A stretch of 64,000 bases of DNA from Sabethes cyaneus (Eukaryota; Arthropoda; Insecta; Diptera; Culicidae). Position 1 is the first letter of the stretch. Each line of letters begins with the position of its first letter. Both the position numbers and the translations under genes were made by a program. This document shows positions 1-11,460 of the stretch, piece by piece. Under the pieces are notes generated by a model. The model was not told the DNA's origin and searched no databases. It saw only the letters and a list, made by a program, of their open reading frames with translations. Location of the stretch: NCBI RefSeq assembly GCF_943734655.1, contig NC_071355.1:244799183-244863182 (forward strand), written 5' to 3'.

Positions 1-1313
1 TCCTGGTGTGTTTGATACAATAGCTAGGAAAGACAAAAAAAAACTTCCCGACTATTGTTTCTCAAAATATTGAAATAATTTTATTTAAGCCATCCAATTT
101 TAGTTTAATTCATTTCAATCATCATTAAACTAAACATTTTAATTTTGGTGATTAAATTATGCCCCTAACGATTGGCCATATATTTGAAATATTCGAATAA
201 ACGTGAGAGTATTCAGGCGTCTAACGAATAAAGCTTTTTGTCCGTCTATCGTTCACTATGGCTTCAATAGGTACCGCCGACTAGCTGGCTGGCTGGTCGG
301 CCGGTTGCCCGGGCTAGCAAGCTGCTGTTCAATTAAGTTAAATCGAGTGCACGATCATAACTTTTGTCATAAAGCCTACAACAATAATTCCGCAAATTGC
401 TGCCCGAAGTATCGATCTCAAACGATCGATCAGCAGCAGCCTTACCGTACTTTACTGCTCCCCGTGATCTGCGCGATGTCTAGTTCAATGCTGCTGTTGT
501 GTCCTGTCCTGCCTGACTGGCATCAGGTGGAAAATAAAGCCATATAAAAACGCATCGCCAGCTTAACGTTAACGCAGTTGAATTAGACGCAGAAAAAAAT
601 TCCACCGCAACAACATCATCGGTCAAGATAATTGAACAATTACCGAGCCGAATTTGGCAGTAGTGCTCAATCACGCCGACTCCACATTGGCTCTATCTAT
701 TGATGGTGTTTGTGTTTGTGTGGGTGCTGTGCCACTACTGTTATCTTCCACGGCAATTGTATTGGTCAGGTGCGGTGCAATTACGGTGCGAATCAATCTA
801 TGTGACCTTCACCCCCGAAGGTGGGGATGGAATGGGCCGGATTTGCCACGGATTTGCCTTAACATCGTGAACTGTGATGGGCAAATATTGTATGGTGATC
901 GAGGGCCTAAAGAAAATTGATGGTTAATTGTGATGATGATTATTTTGGGATAATACGTCGGTAATAAAGGCTTTCGAGAAAAAAAAAGTTTTTTTTGTCC
1001 GAGTTGATACGCATTATTGAATTTTTATTATACAGATAGATTGAAGATGGGCGAGTGAGTGCCAATTATGACAAAAAAGGTTTAAAACGATAAGTTTCCA
1101 CAATCCCAAATAGCTCCCAAGTAATCTGCTAACCACTGGCGTGACCAGGCTGGAGCTCGCTGGGGCACGTGTCCCATCTTCTCTGTAAAATTTAATGTAA
1201 AACAAAATAATTTCTGTAACCTAGAAGCCTGCAGTTTTTAATTTAATCGGCCACTATTTTTGGGATAAGTAAATACACTAGAGTTCTCTTTTCAAGTCCA
1301 TTTGCGAGATTTT
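1..1313. other. No recognisable feature
   Basis: AT-rich sequence with a GC-richer patch at about 250-880. Open frames of 63-114 codons (for example 203-547) show no domain, no splice logic and no codon bias, so they are not called. Confidence 0.5.
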
Positions 1314-1324
1314 TTTCGTTCACT

Positions 1325-3090
1325 ATTTTACTTCCGAAATTTGAATTAACGCACTTTTTTTACATCCAAATTTTAATTAACGTCATCTCTTTTTACTTCC
1401 GAAATTTGAATTAACGTCCTCTCGTTTTACGCCCGAACTCAAATTAACGTCCTCTTATTTTACTTCCAAAATTTGAATTAACGTCCTCTCGTTTTACTTT
1501 TAAAATTTGAAATAATGTCCTCTTTTTTTACTTCCGAAATTAGAATTGACGTCCTCGTTTTACATCTTAAAAATTTGAATTAACGTCCACTTTTTCACGT
1601 CCACAATTTGAATTGACGTCGTCTTTTTTTACGACCGATATTAGAATTAACCTCCTCGTTTTACATCTGAAATTAGAATTAACGTCCTCGTTTTTTCGTC
1701 CAAATTATGAATTAACGTCCTCTAGTTTTACGTCCTAAACTTGAATTAACGTCCTTTGTTTTTACGTCCAAAATTTGAATTAACGTCCTCCTATTTTCGT
1801 CCAAAATATGAATTAACGTCCTCTAGTTTTACGTCCAACATTTGAATTAACGTCCTCTGTTTTTACGTCCAAAATTTTAATTAACGTCTACTTTTTACGT
1901 CCAAACACGATTGTGAAGAACGTGCTGCTCGAGCCACAAATGCTGATACGTCCAAACTATGAATTAACGTCCTCTAGTTTTACGTCCGAAATTTGAATTA
2001 ACGTCCTCCTATTTTTGTCCAAAATATGAATTAACGTCCTCTCGTTTTACGTTCAAAATTTGAACTAACGTCTTCTTCAATACCACGAGGTCTTTCAACG
2101 TCTGTTCATTTTACGTGATTTTTTGTAGGTCCACTTTTTCACGTCCAAAATTTGAATTGACCTCGTCTTTTTTTACGTCCGAAATTAGAATTAACGTCCT
2201 CGTTTTACATCTGAAATTTGAATGAACGTCCTCTTTTTTCGTCCAAAATATGAATTAACGAACGTCCTCTAGTTTTACGTCCAAAACTTGAATTAACGTC
2301 CTTTGTTTTTACGTCCAAAATTTGAATTAACGTCCTCTTATTTTCGTCCAAAATATGAATTAACGTCCTCTAGTTTTACGTCCAACATTTGAATTAACAT
2401 CTTCTGTTTTTGCGTCCGAAATTTAAATTAACGTCTACTTTTTACGTTCAAACTATGAATTATCGTCCTCTAGTTTTACTTCCTAAATTTGAATTAACGT
2501 TCTCTTATTTTCGTCCAAAATATGAATTAACGTCCTCTAGTTTTACGTCCGAAATTTGAATTAACGTCCTCTTATTTTCGTCCAAAATATGCATTAACGT
2601 CCTCTCGTTTTACGTTCAAAATTTGAACTAACGTCTTCTTCAAATACCACGAGGTCTTTCAACGTCCGTTCATTTTACGTGATTTTTTGTAGGTCCACTT
2701 TTTGACGTCCAAAATTTGAATTGACGTCGTCTTTTTTTACGTCCGAAATTAGAATTAACGTCCTCGTTTTACATCTGAAATTTGAATTAACGCCCTCTTT
2801 TTTACGTCCGAAATTAGAATTGTCGTCCTCGTTTTACATCTAAAATTTGAATTAACGTCCTCTTTTTTTCGTCCAAAATATGAATTAAAGTCCTTTAGTT
2901 TTATGTCCAAACTTGAATTAACGTCCTTTGTTTTTAAGTCCAAAATTTGAATTAACGTCCTCTTATTTTCGTCCAAAATATGAATTTACGTCCTCTCGTT
3001 ATATGTCCGAAGTTTGAATTAACGTCCCCTTTTTATACGTCCGAAAGTTGAATTATCATCCTCTCTTTTTACACCCAAAATTTGAATTTG
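1325..3090 (+). repeat. Satellite A: 34-bp array with higher-order structure
   Basis: About fifty diverged units of about 34 bp follow one another. Each has two ACGTCC boxes, one after TTTT and one before TCTNNTTTT, separated by an AAATTTGAATTAA core. Unit length drifts between about 30 and 36 bp. Distinct marker units recur at long range: the TACCACGAGGTCTTTCAACG insert occurs at 2081 and about 2645 (564 bp apart), and GTCCACTTTTTCACGTCC at 1584 and 2129 recurs with one mismatch at 2693. A higher-order unit of about 545-564 bp was therefore duplicated. The open frame at 2755-2976 on the minus strand is only the repeat read through. Confidence 0.9.
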
Positions 3091-3297
3091 TCACATTCCA
3101 GCGTTACGGGACACTATGCCCATCCCGCAAATCAGATCCTATTGAACAAAATCCCTGGCATACAACTGGAAAGTAAATTCCCCTTTAGTCACAAATAGTC
3201 ACAAATATAAGCTGTTTGCCAAAAATTTGGAGAAACTAGAGCCAGTTACACAGTAAAAATGGTTGCTAATTGTGTCCCCTAACATTGTAATGTGTGA

Positions 3298-3510
3298 TTT
3301 ACGTCTTTTTTCACATCCAAAAATTGAGTCAACGTCCTTTTTTCACGTCTGAAATTGGAATTAACGTCCTCTCGTTTTACGTTCAAATTTTGAATTTACT
3401 TCCTCTCGTTTTAAGTCCAAAATTTGAATTAACTTCTTCTTCTTTTACATGCTAAATTTGAATTGATTTCTTTTTTACGTCCAAATATTGAATTAACGTC
3501 CTCTTTTTAT
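3298..3510 (+). repeat. Satellite A, second block
   Basis: About six more 34-bp units (ACGTCC, AATTTGAATTAAC) in the same orientation. They are separated from the main array by about 200 bp of unrelated sequence (3091-3297), probably an insertion. Confidence 0.8.
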
Positions 3511-3534
3511 CTAATCGAATCTAATCGCACACTA

Positions 3535-3785
3535 ACGCAGCCAATTCCTGAAAGGATCCTGGAAAATGACGAATAATTGAATCAATCAGTTTTCTTGTTG
3601 ACGGCCAGGCCAACGGCCGCGCAGCATGCACCGCAGAGAGAATTCCAAAGACTCAAGTGGAACCAGAAATAATACCTAATTCCATTTAACTCCTTGAAAT
3701 CGATGGGAAGGAAGAAAGCGTGGACCTCCCGTACCAAACGTTTTCCATATAGATAATCATTATTTACAGTCGTTGGGAGTATCTT
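3535..3785 (+). repeat. Dispersed repeat R1, copy 1 (uninterrupted)
   Basis: This stretch contains TCCTGGAAAATGACGA, CCGCAGAGAGAATTCCAAAG and GCGTGGACCTCCCGTACCAA. It aligns with 40565-40676 joined to 42195-42290, where the same repeat is split by a retrotransposon. It therefore serves as the empty-site allele for that insertion. Confidence 0.8.
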
Positions 3786-4157
3786 TGCTAATAAAGGTTA
3801 AGTGATACTCCGGACCCTCTGGGATGAACTAATGGCTTTTAGACCAGTAGCCAGGTTGCAATTGGTCAAGGATATAGCGCCTAATTTCGCTCTCTGAAAA
3901 TAGATTAGTTTGCCAAAAATATTGGTTTAAATAATATAACACTTGAAGATAAAGTCGCGTGGTTAAATGGTTGCCTAAAATTACAGTTGTAAGGATAGAA
4001 ACTGAAAACCACACGATCCCGCACCTCCTAGCTTGGCTACTCAATTATTCAAATTGAAGTATTTCCAGGTATGGCCAAGTGGAGGCGCTAGGTAGGGATT
4101 TGGGATGGCTAGAGCTTTTTTGGTGCTTTTTCTTAGTTGCCTTCCCTATTTCATACC
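3786..4157. other. No recognisable feature
   Basis: Sequence between the R1 repeat and the next satellite block. A 71-codon minus-strand frame (3829-4044) matches nothing I recognise. Confidence 0.4.
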
Positions 4158-4395
4158 CCTAAATTAATGTCCTCTTTTTACGTCCAAAATTTGAATTAAC
4201 GTCCTCACTAACTTCTTCTATTTTACGTTCCAAATTAGCATTATCGTCCTCTCTTTTTACGTCCAAAATTTGAATTAACGTCCTCACTTTTTACTTTGAA
4301 AACTTGGATTAACGTCATCTTTTTTTACTTCCAAAATTTTAGTTATCGTTCTCTTTCTTTACGACAGATTTTTTTACGTTCTTCCAATAATGGAC
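4158..4395 (+). repeat. Satellite A, third block
   Basis: About seven more diverged ACGTCC/AATTTGAATTAAC units in the same orientation as the first two blocks. The block ends where the AAGTCCAATTT motif begins. Confidence 0.75.
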
Positions 4396-4436
4396 GTAAA
4401 ACGTGAGTTGAGTGTGATGCGTACAATTAGTATCAG

Positions 4437-4804
4437 GTTCAAGTCCAATTTCTATTCCAGTTATAATTTAGGTTGCTATTTTAGTTAGTCAAGCCTAATT
4501 TAAGCTCAAACTCAAGTTCAAATTCTAATTTCATTCCCAATTTCAACACTGATTTCAAGTCCAATTTTAAGTTTAGTTTGAAGACCAATTCCAAACACAA
4601 TTTTAAGTACAATTCGAATCCAATTTATGTCCAATTTCAATTCCTACTTTTCAAGTCTAAAGTTAACTTCAACTTTAATTCTAACTTCTCCTTCAAGTCC
4701 AATTCTCAGCCTTGGACAGACTTGGGGCTCTAACTGCCCCACCTCGTGCTGCAAACAGAAATTCACGGAATTTCACATTCAAGTCCAATTCAAAACCGAT
4801 TTAA
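4437..4804 (+). repeat. Motif S array: degenerate AAGTCCAATTT repeat
   Basis: Short irregular units built on CAAGTCCAATTTCAA and close variants, about 12-18 bp each. The same motif recurs at 5230-5280, 6330-6360 and 7905-8180, always beside the purine-rich arrays, so it belongs to the same composite family. It is strand-biased: AAGTCC is common on + and rare on the complement. Confidence 0.7.
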
Positions 4805-5459
4805 TTCCACCGATGGTGGAAAACTCTTTGAAAAAGCAGGAAAATTATATGCTGTCAAATGGAATTTGATTTGAAATATGTTTTCCTTGTTTGTGAATTT
4901 CAAATCGTTTGAAGATAAAATTTTCAAATAGCACGGAGGAAAACGTGACAAAAACTGTGGGCAAACCGGTCAGAAAAAGAGGCAAAATGTGAGAGAGAAA
5001 ACGTTAAAAAACGTGACAAAATGGGAGATAAAACGGGAAATAAATAGTGAAAAGAAGAAAACTGGTGAGAAAAAAACGCGAAAAACGAGGAGACTGGTCA
5101 GAAAACGATGAACCGTAGAAGAAAGACGAAAAACGGAAGAGAGAAAATTTTGGACTCAGGAAAAGGGTTTCACGGGACAGGAAATGGGAAGGGAAAAGGA
5201 ACAGAAATGCGTGAATAAACTTCGATTTTAAAGCTAGTGTCAACTGTAAGTCCAATTTTATAACCAATTTATTTCCACTATTAAGTTAGATGTTGGTGGA
5301 AAACTGCAAAGAAAAGTCGGAAAATAATTCTCTGTGAAATAGATTTTTTTGAAATATTTTTCTTGTTTGGCAATTTCAAATCTTATAATGATGAAATTTT
5401 CAAATAGCACGAAGGATAACATGACAAAAACTGGACAAACGGGTTGGAAGAAGAGGAAA

Positions 5460-5523
<64 letters not shown>

Positions 5524-7485
5524 TGGCATGTAATAAAGAAAAACGAAAGATAGAACGTGACAAAATGAAAAGGGAAAACGGATAATAAAAAGTGGAAACA
5601 CAGAAAATGGGAGAGATAATGAGGGAAAAAACGAGGAGACTGGGCAGAACGAATGGAAGGAGATTGTATTTAAGGGACGAAGAAAAACGGAATAGAGGAA
5701 AGTTAGGCGTCAGGAAAAGGGCGATAAACGGGTCAGGGAAAGAAGGGAAAATGAACAGAACAAGAGGAAAAAAGAAGAAAAGCGAGACAAGTAAAGGAAT
5801 ACGAAACAGAAAACTAGAGAAACCAAACAGGAAAATCAAAATAATGTAAACCGAAAGAGGAAACGAAAAATGGGAAAAAAGAGTTCAAACGGGATATAAA
5901 TGGAGAAATATGAGACAAAAAACATAAAAAATGGGACAGATAGAGCACGAAAAAGAGTGTAAGCAAATAGACGAAAAAATTAAAGATTAAAGGGGAAAAA
6001 TGGATTCAAAAGCTGGGTAAACCAAAATAAGAAATAAGAAAAACGGGGCATCTAAAAGAGGAAAAAATAAAACGATCCCTGACGAAAACGAGAAAGAGGA
6101 GAGTGGGAGAAGGAGAAAAAGACGTAAACTGAGACGAAAAAAGGCAGTCAAAACAGAATAAAAACACAGAGAAGATACTAAACGAAAATTCAAAATGAGG
6201 AAAACGGCAGAAAAAGTGGGAGAAACAGAAATTAGAAAAATGCGAAAACTGGAATCAAAAAAAAAGAGAAGACAAAAGATTTGAAATTAGCCTTGGAATT
6301 CAACTACTTCGATTTTAAGTGTAACTTAAACTTCAAGTCCAGTCAATTTCCAATTTTAAGTTGGGTGACGGTGGAAAACTACAAAGAAAAGTCGGAAAAT
6401 GATGTTCTGTCAAATGAAATTTTTTCATGTTTTTTCTTTGTCAATTTCTCATCTTTTGAAGATAATATTTTTAAACAGCTCTAAAGAATACGTGACAAAA
6501 ATGATGAAGATAAGCGTGAAAAAGAGAAAAGAATAAAAACTGGCTTGTTTATTACAGAAAAACGAAAGAAAAAAAAAACATGACAGAATGAGAGGGAAAA
6601 TGGAAAATAGAAAAAAGAACAAAAGTGCAAAAGATGCAAACGGGAGAGAACGAGCCGACAAACCCTGGACACTGGACAGAAAAAGAACAACGAACAAAGA
6701 AGAAAGACAAAAACCGAAACAGACCAAATTTAGAACTCAGTAAAAGGGTGAAAACCGGTTCTGGAGAAGGTAACAGGAACGCAGAACGAGAGAGGAAAAA
6801 GAAAAACGAGACTAGTTAGTCAGAAAAATAAGAAAAAAGCAGCAAAAATGGGCCAAAGAAAAAGGCGAAAAACGGGAAATAAACAAGAAAAACCGGAGAG
6901 AGCCAAGGACAAAAACGAAATCAAAAACAGAATGAATGAAAATAGTAAAAGAAGAAAAAACGGGGCATCTAAAAGAGGAAAAATGAGTCCGTTTCGAAAA
7001 GTTCCGTGACGAAAAATGAGAAGGTGGAGAGTTAGAAAAAGAAAACTGGAAACGAAAAACGGAGCCAAAAACTGAATAAAAAAAAAAGAAAAAGGTAAAA
7101 CGGTGCATCAAAAAGAGAAAAGCGGCACAGATGAAGACGAAAAACGAAAAGGAAAGGAGATAAACAAACATTAGTAAAATGGAACGAAAAAAAGTATAAA
7201 AGAGAAGTCAAAAGATTGCAAACGGAAAAGAAAACAACAAAAAACCGAGTGACAGGCACGAGGGAAGGTCGACTGAAAATGAGAAAAAACGGAATAGAAA
7301 AGGAAAAAAACGGAACAATGAAGCAGGAAACACGGGACAGAAAAAGAGGAAGAAACGTGTGAAAAGTTGGAGCAAAAATCAAAAAAACAATACAGAAACA
7401 GAAAAAAAGATGGAGAATAAGAAACGTATGAATAATAACAGGAAAAATGTCAATTTTAATTTCAAGTAAAGCGTCCCCAGTAAAC
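4805..7485 (+). repeat. Composite purine-rich array B (three module copies)
   Basis: The + strand is almost pure A/G with scattered C and T, built from variants of GAGAAAAACGGGA and GACAGAAAAAGAG. It is organised as three larger modules. Each opens with a less skewed segment of about 190 bp starting at GGTGGAAAACT (4815, 5295, 6370), running through TCAAATNGAATTT and GAAGATAAAATTTT to CGTGACAAAAA, then a purine tract (about 4930-5215, 5420-6275 and 6480-7440). Long reading frames inside, such as 5258-5839 and 7032-7487 on the minus strand with Phe/Ser/Leu repeats, are consequences of the base skew and not genes. Confidence 0.85.
5463..5520 (+). repeat. (GA)29 microsatellite
   Basis: An uninterrupted GA dinucleotide run inside purine array B. 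Its purity against the diverged surroundings suggests recent expansion. Confidence 0.95.
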
Positions 7486-7904
7486 AATTTGGTTTGTATA
7501 TTTCGGTTGCAACTGAGAGATACGATATCATATCCGTGCGAAAAAGTTATATTTCACACCACATAACAACATATAAGTACCAAAGTGGAGGCAATATACG
7601 TGCAAAAATTTTGAAAATTCTATCTTGCATTCTATACAACAATTTTTGGAACACGCAACTTAATAATCCTCAATATACGATTAAGATATAACTAAATATT
7701 ACAGTCATCTATACTGATTTACAATTCACAGCAATAAGTTGTATATTACGACACGCACGACCGCAAAACAACTTATTGTACACTTCGCCTTGACATACTC
7801 TAATCATTATGCAATTCCAATGTAAAATTGACATGCATACGACCTAATGTGCACTTTCTATTACGATCTTGCGTTATCTGGGTCGTGTCTATTTGCGTGT
7901 CCAG
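7486..7904. other. No recognisable feature
   Basis: AT-rich unique-looking sequence between purine array B and the next S block. The 65-codon frame at 7494-7691 is not supported. Confidence 0.5.
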
Positions 7905-8180
7905 TTCAACTTAGTCAAAATTCAAGGCTAATTTGATATTCAATGTCAAGTTGAATTTTGAATTCAATTTTAGGTTAAATTGGTCCAATTTTAAGTCCAA
8001 ATTTCAAATCCAATTTTAAATCCACTGTCCAGGTCAATTCGAAGTAAAGGTTTAAGCTCAAGTTAGTCCAAATTCATATCTAATTAATTGCGCTGTCCCA
8101 AGTCCGATTTCAGGTCCAATTTCAATTCTAATTGATCCAGTTTCAAGTCGAATTTCTAGTCCAATTTCGTCTTTGCTTTT
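7905..8180 (+). repeat. Motif S array, second block
   Basis: AAGTCCAATTT-type units as at 4437-4804 (for example TTTTAAGTCCAAATTTCAAA and GGTCCAATTTCAATT). It is the innermost + oriented block before the orientation flips beyond 11.4 kb. Confidence 0.7.
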
Positions 8181-10126
8181 AAATCCACTTGCACCCGCAA
8201 GTTCGGAGTTTTCAACCCAATCGGCCGGTATTGTTGGTAACCGACGGCGTTTTTCCAGGCCAAAATTTTCTTCTGAAAGGGCCACGCTAGTGCTACTGCT
8301 AACTTTAGCTAAACCGTAAAGCGCGCCAGGTTACATCCGTTTCCCGGTCACAGTGTGCACGATTTTCCATCCCCGAGGAGATCTATGCCGTGCAGTAAAA
8401 CCGGCCCTAACCACCAAGAGGCTAGCAAAGACGATCGACGACATCGCTGATGATTTTGAGGTTTAATCGGCCGCTGCCGGTGTGGAAAACCGCCTCCACT
8501 AAGAAGCCGGTCTTCTGTTGTGCTATGATGATAGGTTCGACCGACCGTCGTCATTTTGGGTCAAACAGATATTGCAACAACATGCTGCTGCCTGTCCCCT
8601 TCTGCCCTGGAGGTGTGCTCGTGCCGCTCGCACTGAAACGACGACGAGGGAAGTCTCGCAAGAGCGCGCGAAAAACCCTGAAACATAATGCGGTTATGAA
8701 AATAAAGAAAGCATCAAACGACTGGCGACCGCGATTGGAGCAGAAGATGAAGCTGTGTGATCGCGGTGTGGGACACCGTTTTTCAACTCCGCTCGACCTC
8801 AACCGTGTATGTGTGTACGTTTGTATCGAGTTCTGAAGAATAATCGTTTTTTGAAACATGATTGAAAATAATAATTTACTTTTATGAGTGGTCGATGATT
8901 GACGTTAGGCTATGTTATGGCCAAGTTAGAGAACGCTTTTCATATGCTATTAATAACTGCCGAACACCGGGGAAGGTTACCGCGCGAAAGATCATCATGT
9001 TCTGTTGTGCAGTTATTGCAAAAGTATTCATTACCCACCGTGCATAAATCGTACTTGCTTAGAAGCTATAATAATAAAACCCAATGGCGACCGCTGGCGA
9101 ACGAACGCATTGAATGAGAGTAATAGCTAGGATGGACGTTTAATATTCTATTCACATTACTGTGTCGTGTCAAGCCCCTAGAGAAAAAGCGGACCACAGC
9201 AAAGGATTGCAAATCCAGCGAAAGTTCGGATTTGTGGAACATGATGAGGACAAAAATTAAACAGAGTCGTCCGCTTGTTGTGCCCCTTTATATTGTCTTA
9301 ATTTGTCTCGTGGTGACCGGTTTCCCAGAGACTACCTGAAGTATTGAGCTAATAATGCATAATCGGTCTGTAAAATAAAATCGTAAAAAAGAATATTTCT
9401 GCGAAATTATCTCACAGCGCAAGGTTTGAGGTCATCGGGGAAAGCGCAATGGTTTGCAAACTAGTTCATTTGTTGTCTGGGCCAACGTTTCAAGGATTTA
9501 AGTATGTGTGCTCGTCACTATCAAGGCACAGAAAAAAACACGGTTTAAAACCAGTTTAAAATGTTGATGACGCTTGATGACGGGAAACTAAATCTTCGAA
9601 GGGTTGGATCAGACTACAAATAAAAACTAGTGAAAACCCCATCAATAAAACTGAAATTATCTCATAGAGATCCGGATTGTGGCAGGAGATTGTGTGCGCC
9701 CGTATTTATTGCAGCATCAGCCGATTGCCGTAACCGCACCTAGTTTATTTTTTCATTTTCAGTTCAATTCTTTGCTAAATTGTTAAGGTTATTCATAGCT
9801 GAATTTTGGCTTTCACTCTCTATTGAAAGGAAATATTTTTACTATTTTATATTTAATGCCGTTTTTAGCGTTTTTTAACCGTTGTAAGAGATAAGAGATT
9901 TTCCCTATTTAGAGCATAATCTGTAGTCATTCCGTTTTGTCGGTTTTTTTTTGCCTTTCAATTCCGGACTGTTTTCTTTTCCTGCATTTTTTATTTTAAA
10001 ATCAATGTTTGTCCTTTCTAGGTTATTTACAATTATTTTCCTTCATTTTGTGACCGTCGAAACCGCGATCTTCGTCGTAACTTTTCTGGCAATTTGAAAC
10101 CTATGTTTAACTAGAGACCGTTTGAG
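8181..10126. other. Low-repeat interval with a GC-richer patch at 8.29-8.85 kb
   Basis: No transposon or array recognised. The segment at 8290-8850 is richer in G and C and open on both strands (128 codons at 8450-8836 on +, 102 codons at 8551-8859 on -). Neither product shows a known domain or a splice context, so no gene is called. The patch could be a conserved non-coding element or a small exon. Confidence 0.4.
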
Positions 10127-10715
10127 CAAAGAAAAAGGCTAGTTGACGGCAATCATATGTTTCCGGTTTTCAACAGCAGTGACCGACATAATATAAGAAA
10201 CTATGGTGGAATTACGAGCCTTCCTGCGTCGTGTAAGATAGCAGAAATAATAGTAAGCTCTGTTGTTTTTTCGCAAAGTTATATTTCTGACGATCAACAC
10301 GGATTTTTGCCAGGACTATCCGTTAGTAATAACCTTCTAAATTTCTCATCGACTTCCATCTCGCATCTAGAGCAGAAGACTCAAATTAATATAATATACA
10401 TCGATTTGAAGGCAGCGTTTGACCGTATTGACCGTCGCATACTTTTTCGGAAACTTTCCCGGCTTGGTGCATCACAACAATTTATAGAATGGTAAAGTTT
10501 CTACTTATCGATTGAAGAATTCGTGTACAGTTTAATTCATGTCTTTCATTCACATTCGCACATTGTACCACAAGGCAACAATATGGGCCCATTGCTTTTT
10601 TCGCTGTACTTTAACGATGTGGTATTACTTCTGGATGATGGAAGTATATTGGTGTACGTAGATGATCTGAAATTATTGCTAGCTGCACGATTCTGGCCTT
10701 CTCTGGTTCTTTTAA
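10127..10715 (+). mobile_element. Jockey-type non-LTR reverse transcriptase relic
   Basis: One frame carries in order MFPVF, NYGGITSLPASCKI, DQHGFLPGLS, IYIDLKAAFDRID, then an in-frame stop (10493-10495), then VPQGNNMGPLLFSLYFNDV and YVDDLKLLL. These are the palm and fingers motifs of Jockey-clade reverse transcriptases. The catalytic box reads YVDD where insect Jockey elements usually have YADD. Stop codons and loss of both ends show it is dead. The 3' side passes directly into a mariner relic. Confidence 0.85.
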
Positions 10716-10724
10716 CCTGAATTT

Positions 10725-11030
10725 GGGAGTGATTTTCACCATTAGTGTCGCCATTGTCGAATTTTTTATACCAAACTTGAGTGCCCTTAATGTGGATGAA
10801 TTCTAGTTTCAACAAGACGGTACAACATGCCACACATCGCATGTTTCGCAATCGATTTATAGAATTATCTTATGGGTCGATTGGCCTCCAAAATCATGCA
10901 ATTAGACATCGTTGGATGATTTTCTGTGGGTCTATGTCTCTGGTCCTACGCAGACAGAAGACGACATTCGCTACGTGCGCGCACAGCCTCCACTGCGATA
11001 AAAAGCGATCCACAATTAGACTTCCTCCAA
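10725..11030 (+). mobile_element. Mariner-like transposase relic
   Basis: A decayed frame starting near 10729 reads GVIFTISVAIVEFFIPNLS, then a stop at the usual Trp, then FQQDGTTCHTSH, WVDWPPKSCN and DDFLWVYV. This is the DDE-region signature (FQQDGA-CHT, NWPPRSCDLTPLDYFLWGY) of insect mariner-superfamily transposases. Stops and substitutions, including the second catalytic Asp region (CN* for CDL), make it non-functional. It abuts the reverse-transcriptase relic. Confidence 0.85.
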
Positions 11031-11430
11031 ACCAGCCGATAATAATAAAGCAGAATTTATGGCAGTTAACACCATTTATCTGTATTGTATTCCAATTTAA
11101 AATTCTTTGTCTATATTTATAAAAGCATACTTTATAAGCAAGATTATCAATGAGTTTTTTCATAATCTTTTCGAATGCCTTTGCCGTTTCTTCAATTCCT
11201 AACTTTTTAAGGGGCATAGGAGTTTTTGACCTTACAAAAATCAATTTTTTAAATTAATTGTTTTTCACAAATAACATCTTACATTTATTCAATTTAATTT
11301 ATTCCTTCTCGTCTGTCATTTATCGGTCTATATGAAATATGACGCCGCTGAGGAAAAGCCCCTAGCGTGCTCAGACACAAACTAAAGGTGGGGAACCCAA
11401 CGAGAAAAGAATGTTTTAGCTGTTTAGATT
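11031..11430. other. No recognisable feature
   Basis: AT-rich sequence after the mariner relic. Open frames at 10894-11244 on the minus strand overlap the relic and are shadows. Confidence 0.5.
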
Positions 11431-11460
11431 GAATCCTCTGGACATTCGGGTATAAGTGGA

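Noticed and set aside
1325..3090. CRISPR-like array with about 34-bp regular spacing
   Set aside because: There is no repeat/spacer alternation. The whole unit is repeated and diverged, as in a satellite, in eukaryotic DNA without cas genes.
5258..5839. 193-codon minus-strand open frame
   Set aside because: Lies in the purine array. The product is Phe/Ser/Leu repeats from GA-rich DNA with no domain or start context.
7032..7487. 151-codon minus-strand frame
   Set aside because: Composition artefact of array B.
8450..8836. 128-codon + frame with a basic middle part
   Set aside because: No recognisable domain, open on the opposite strand too, and no splice or promoter context. Kept only as a GC patch of interest.
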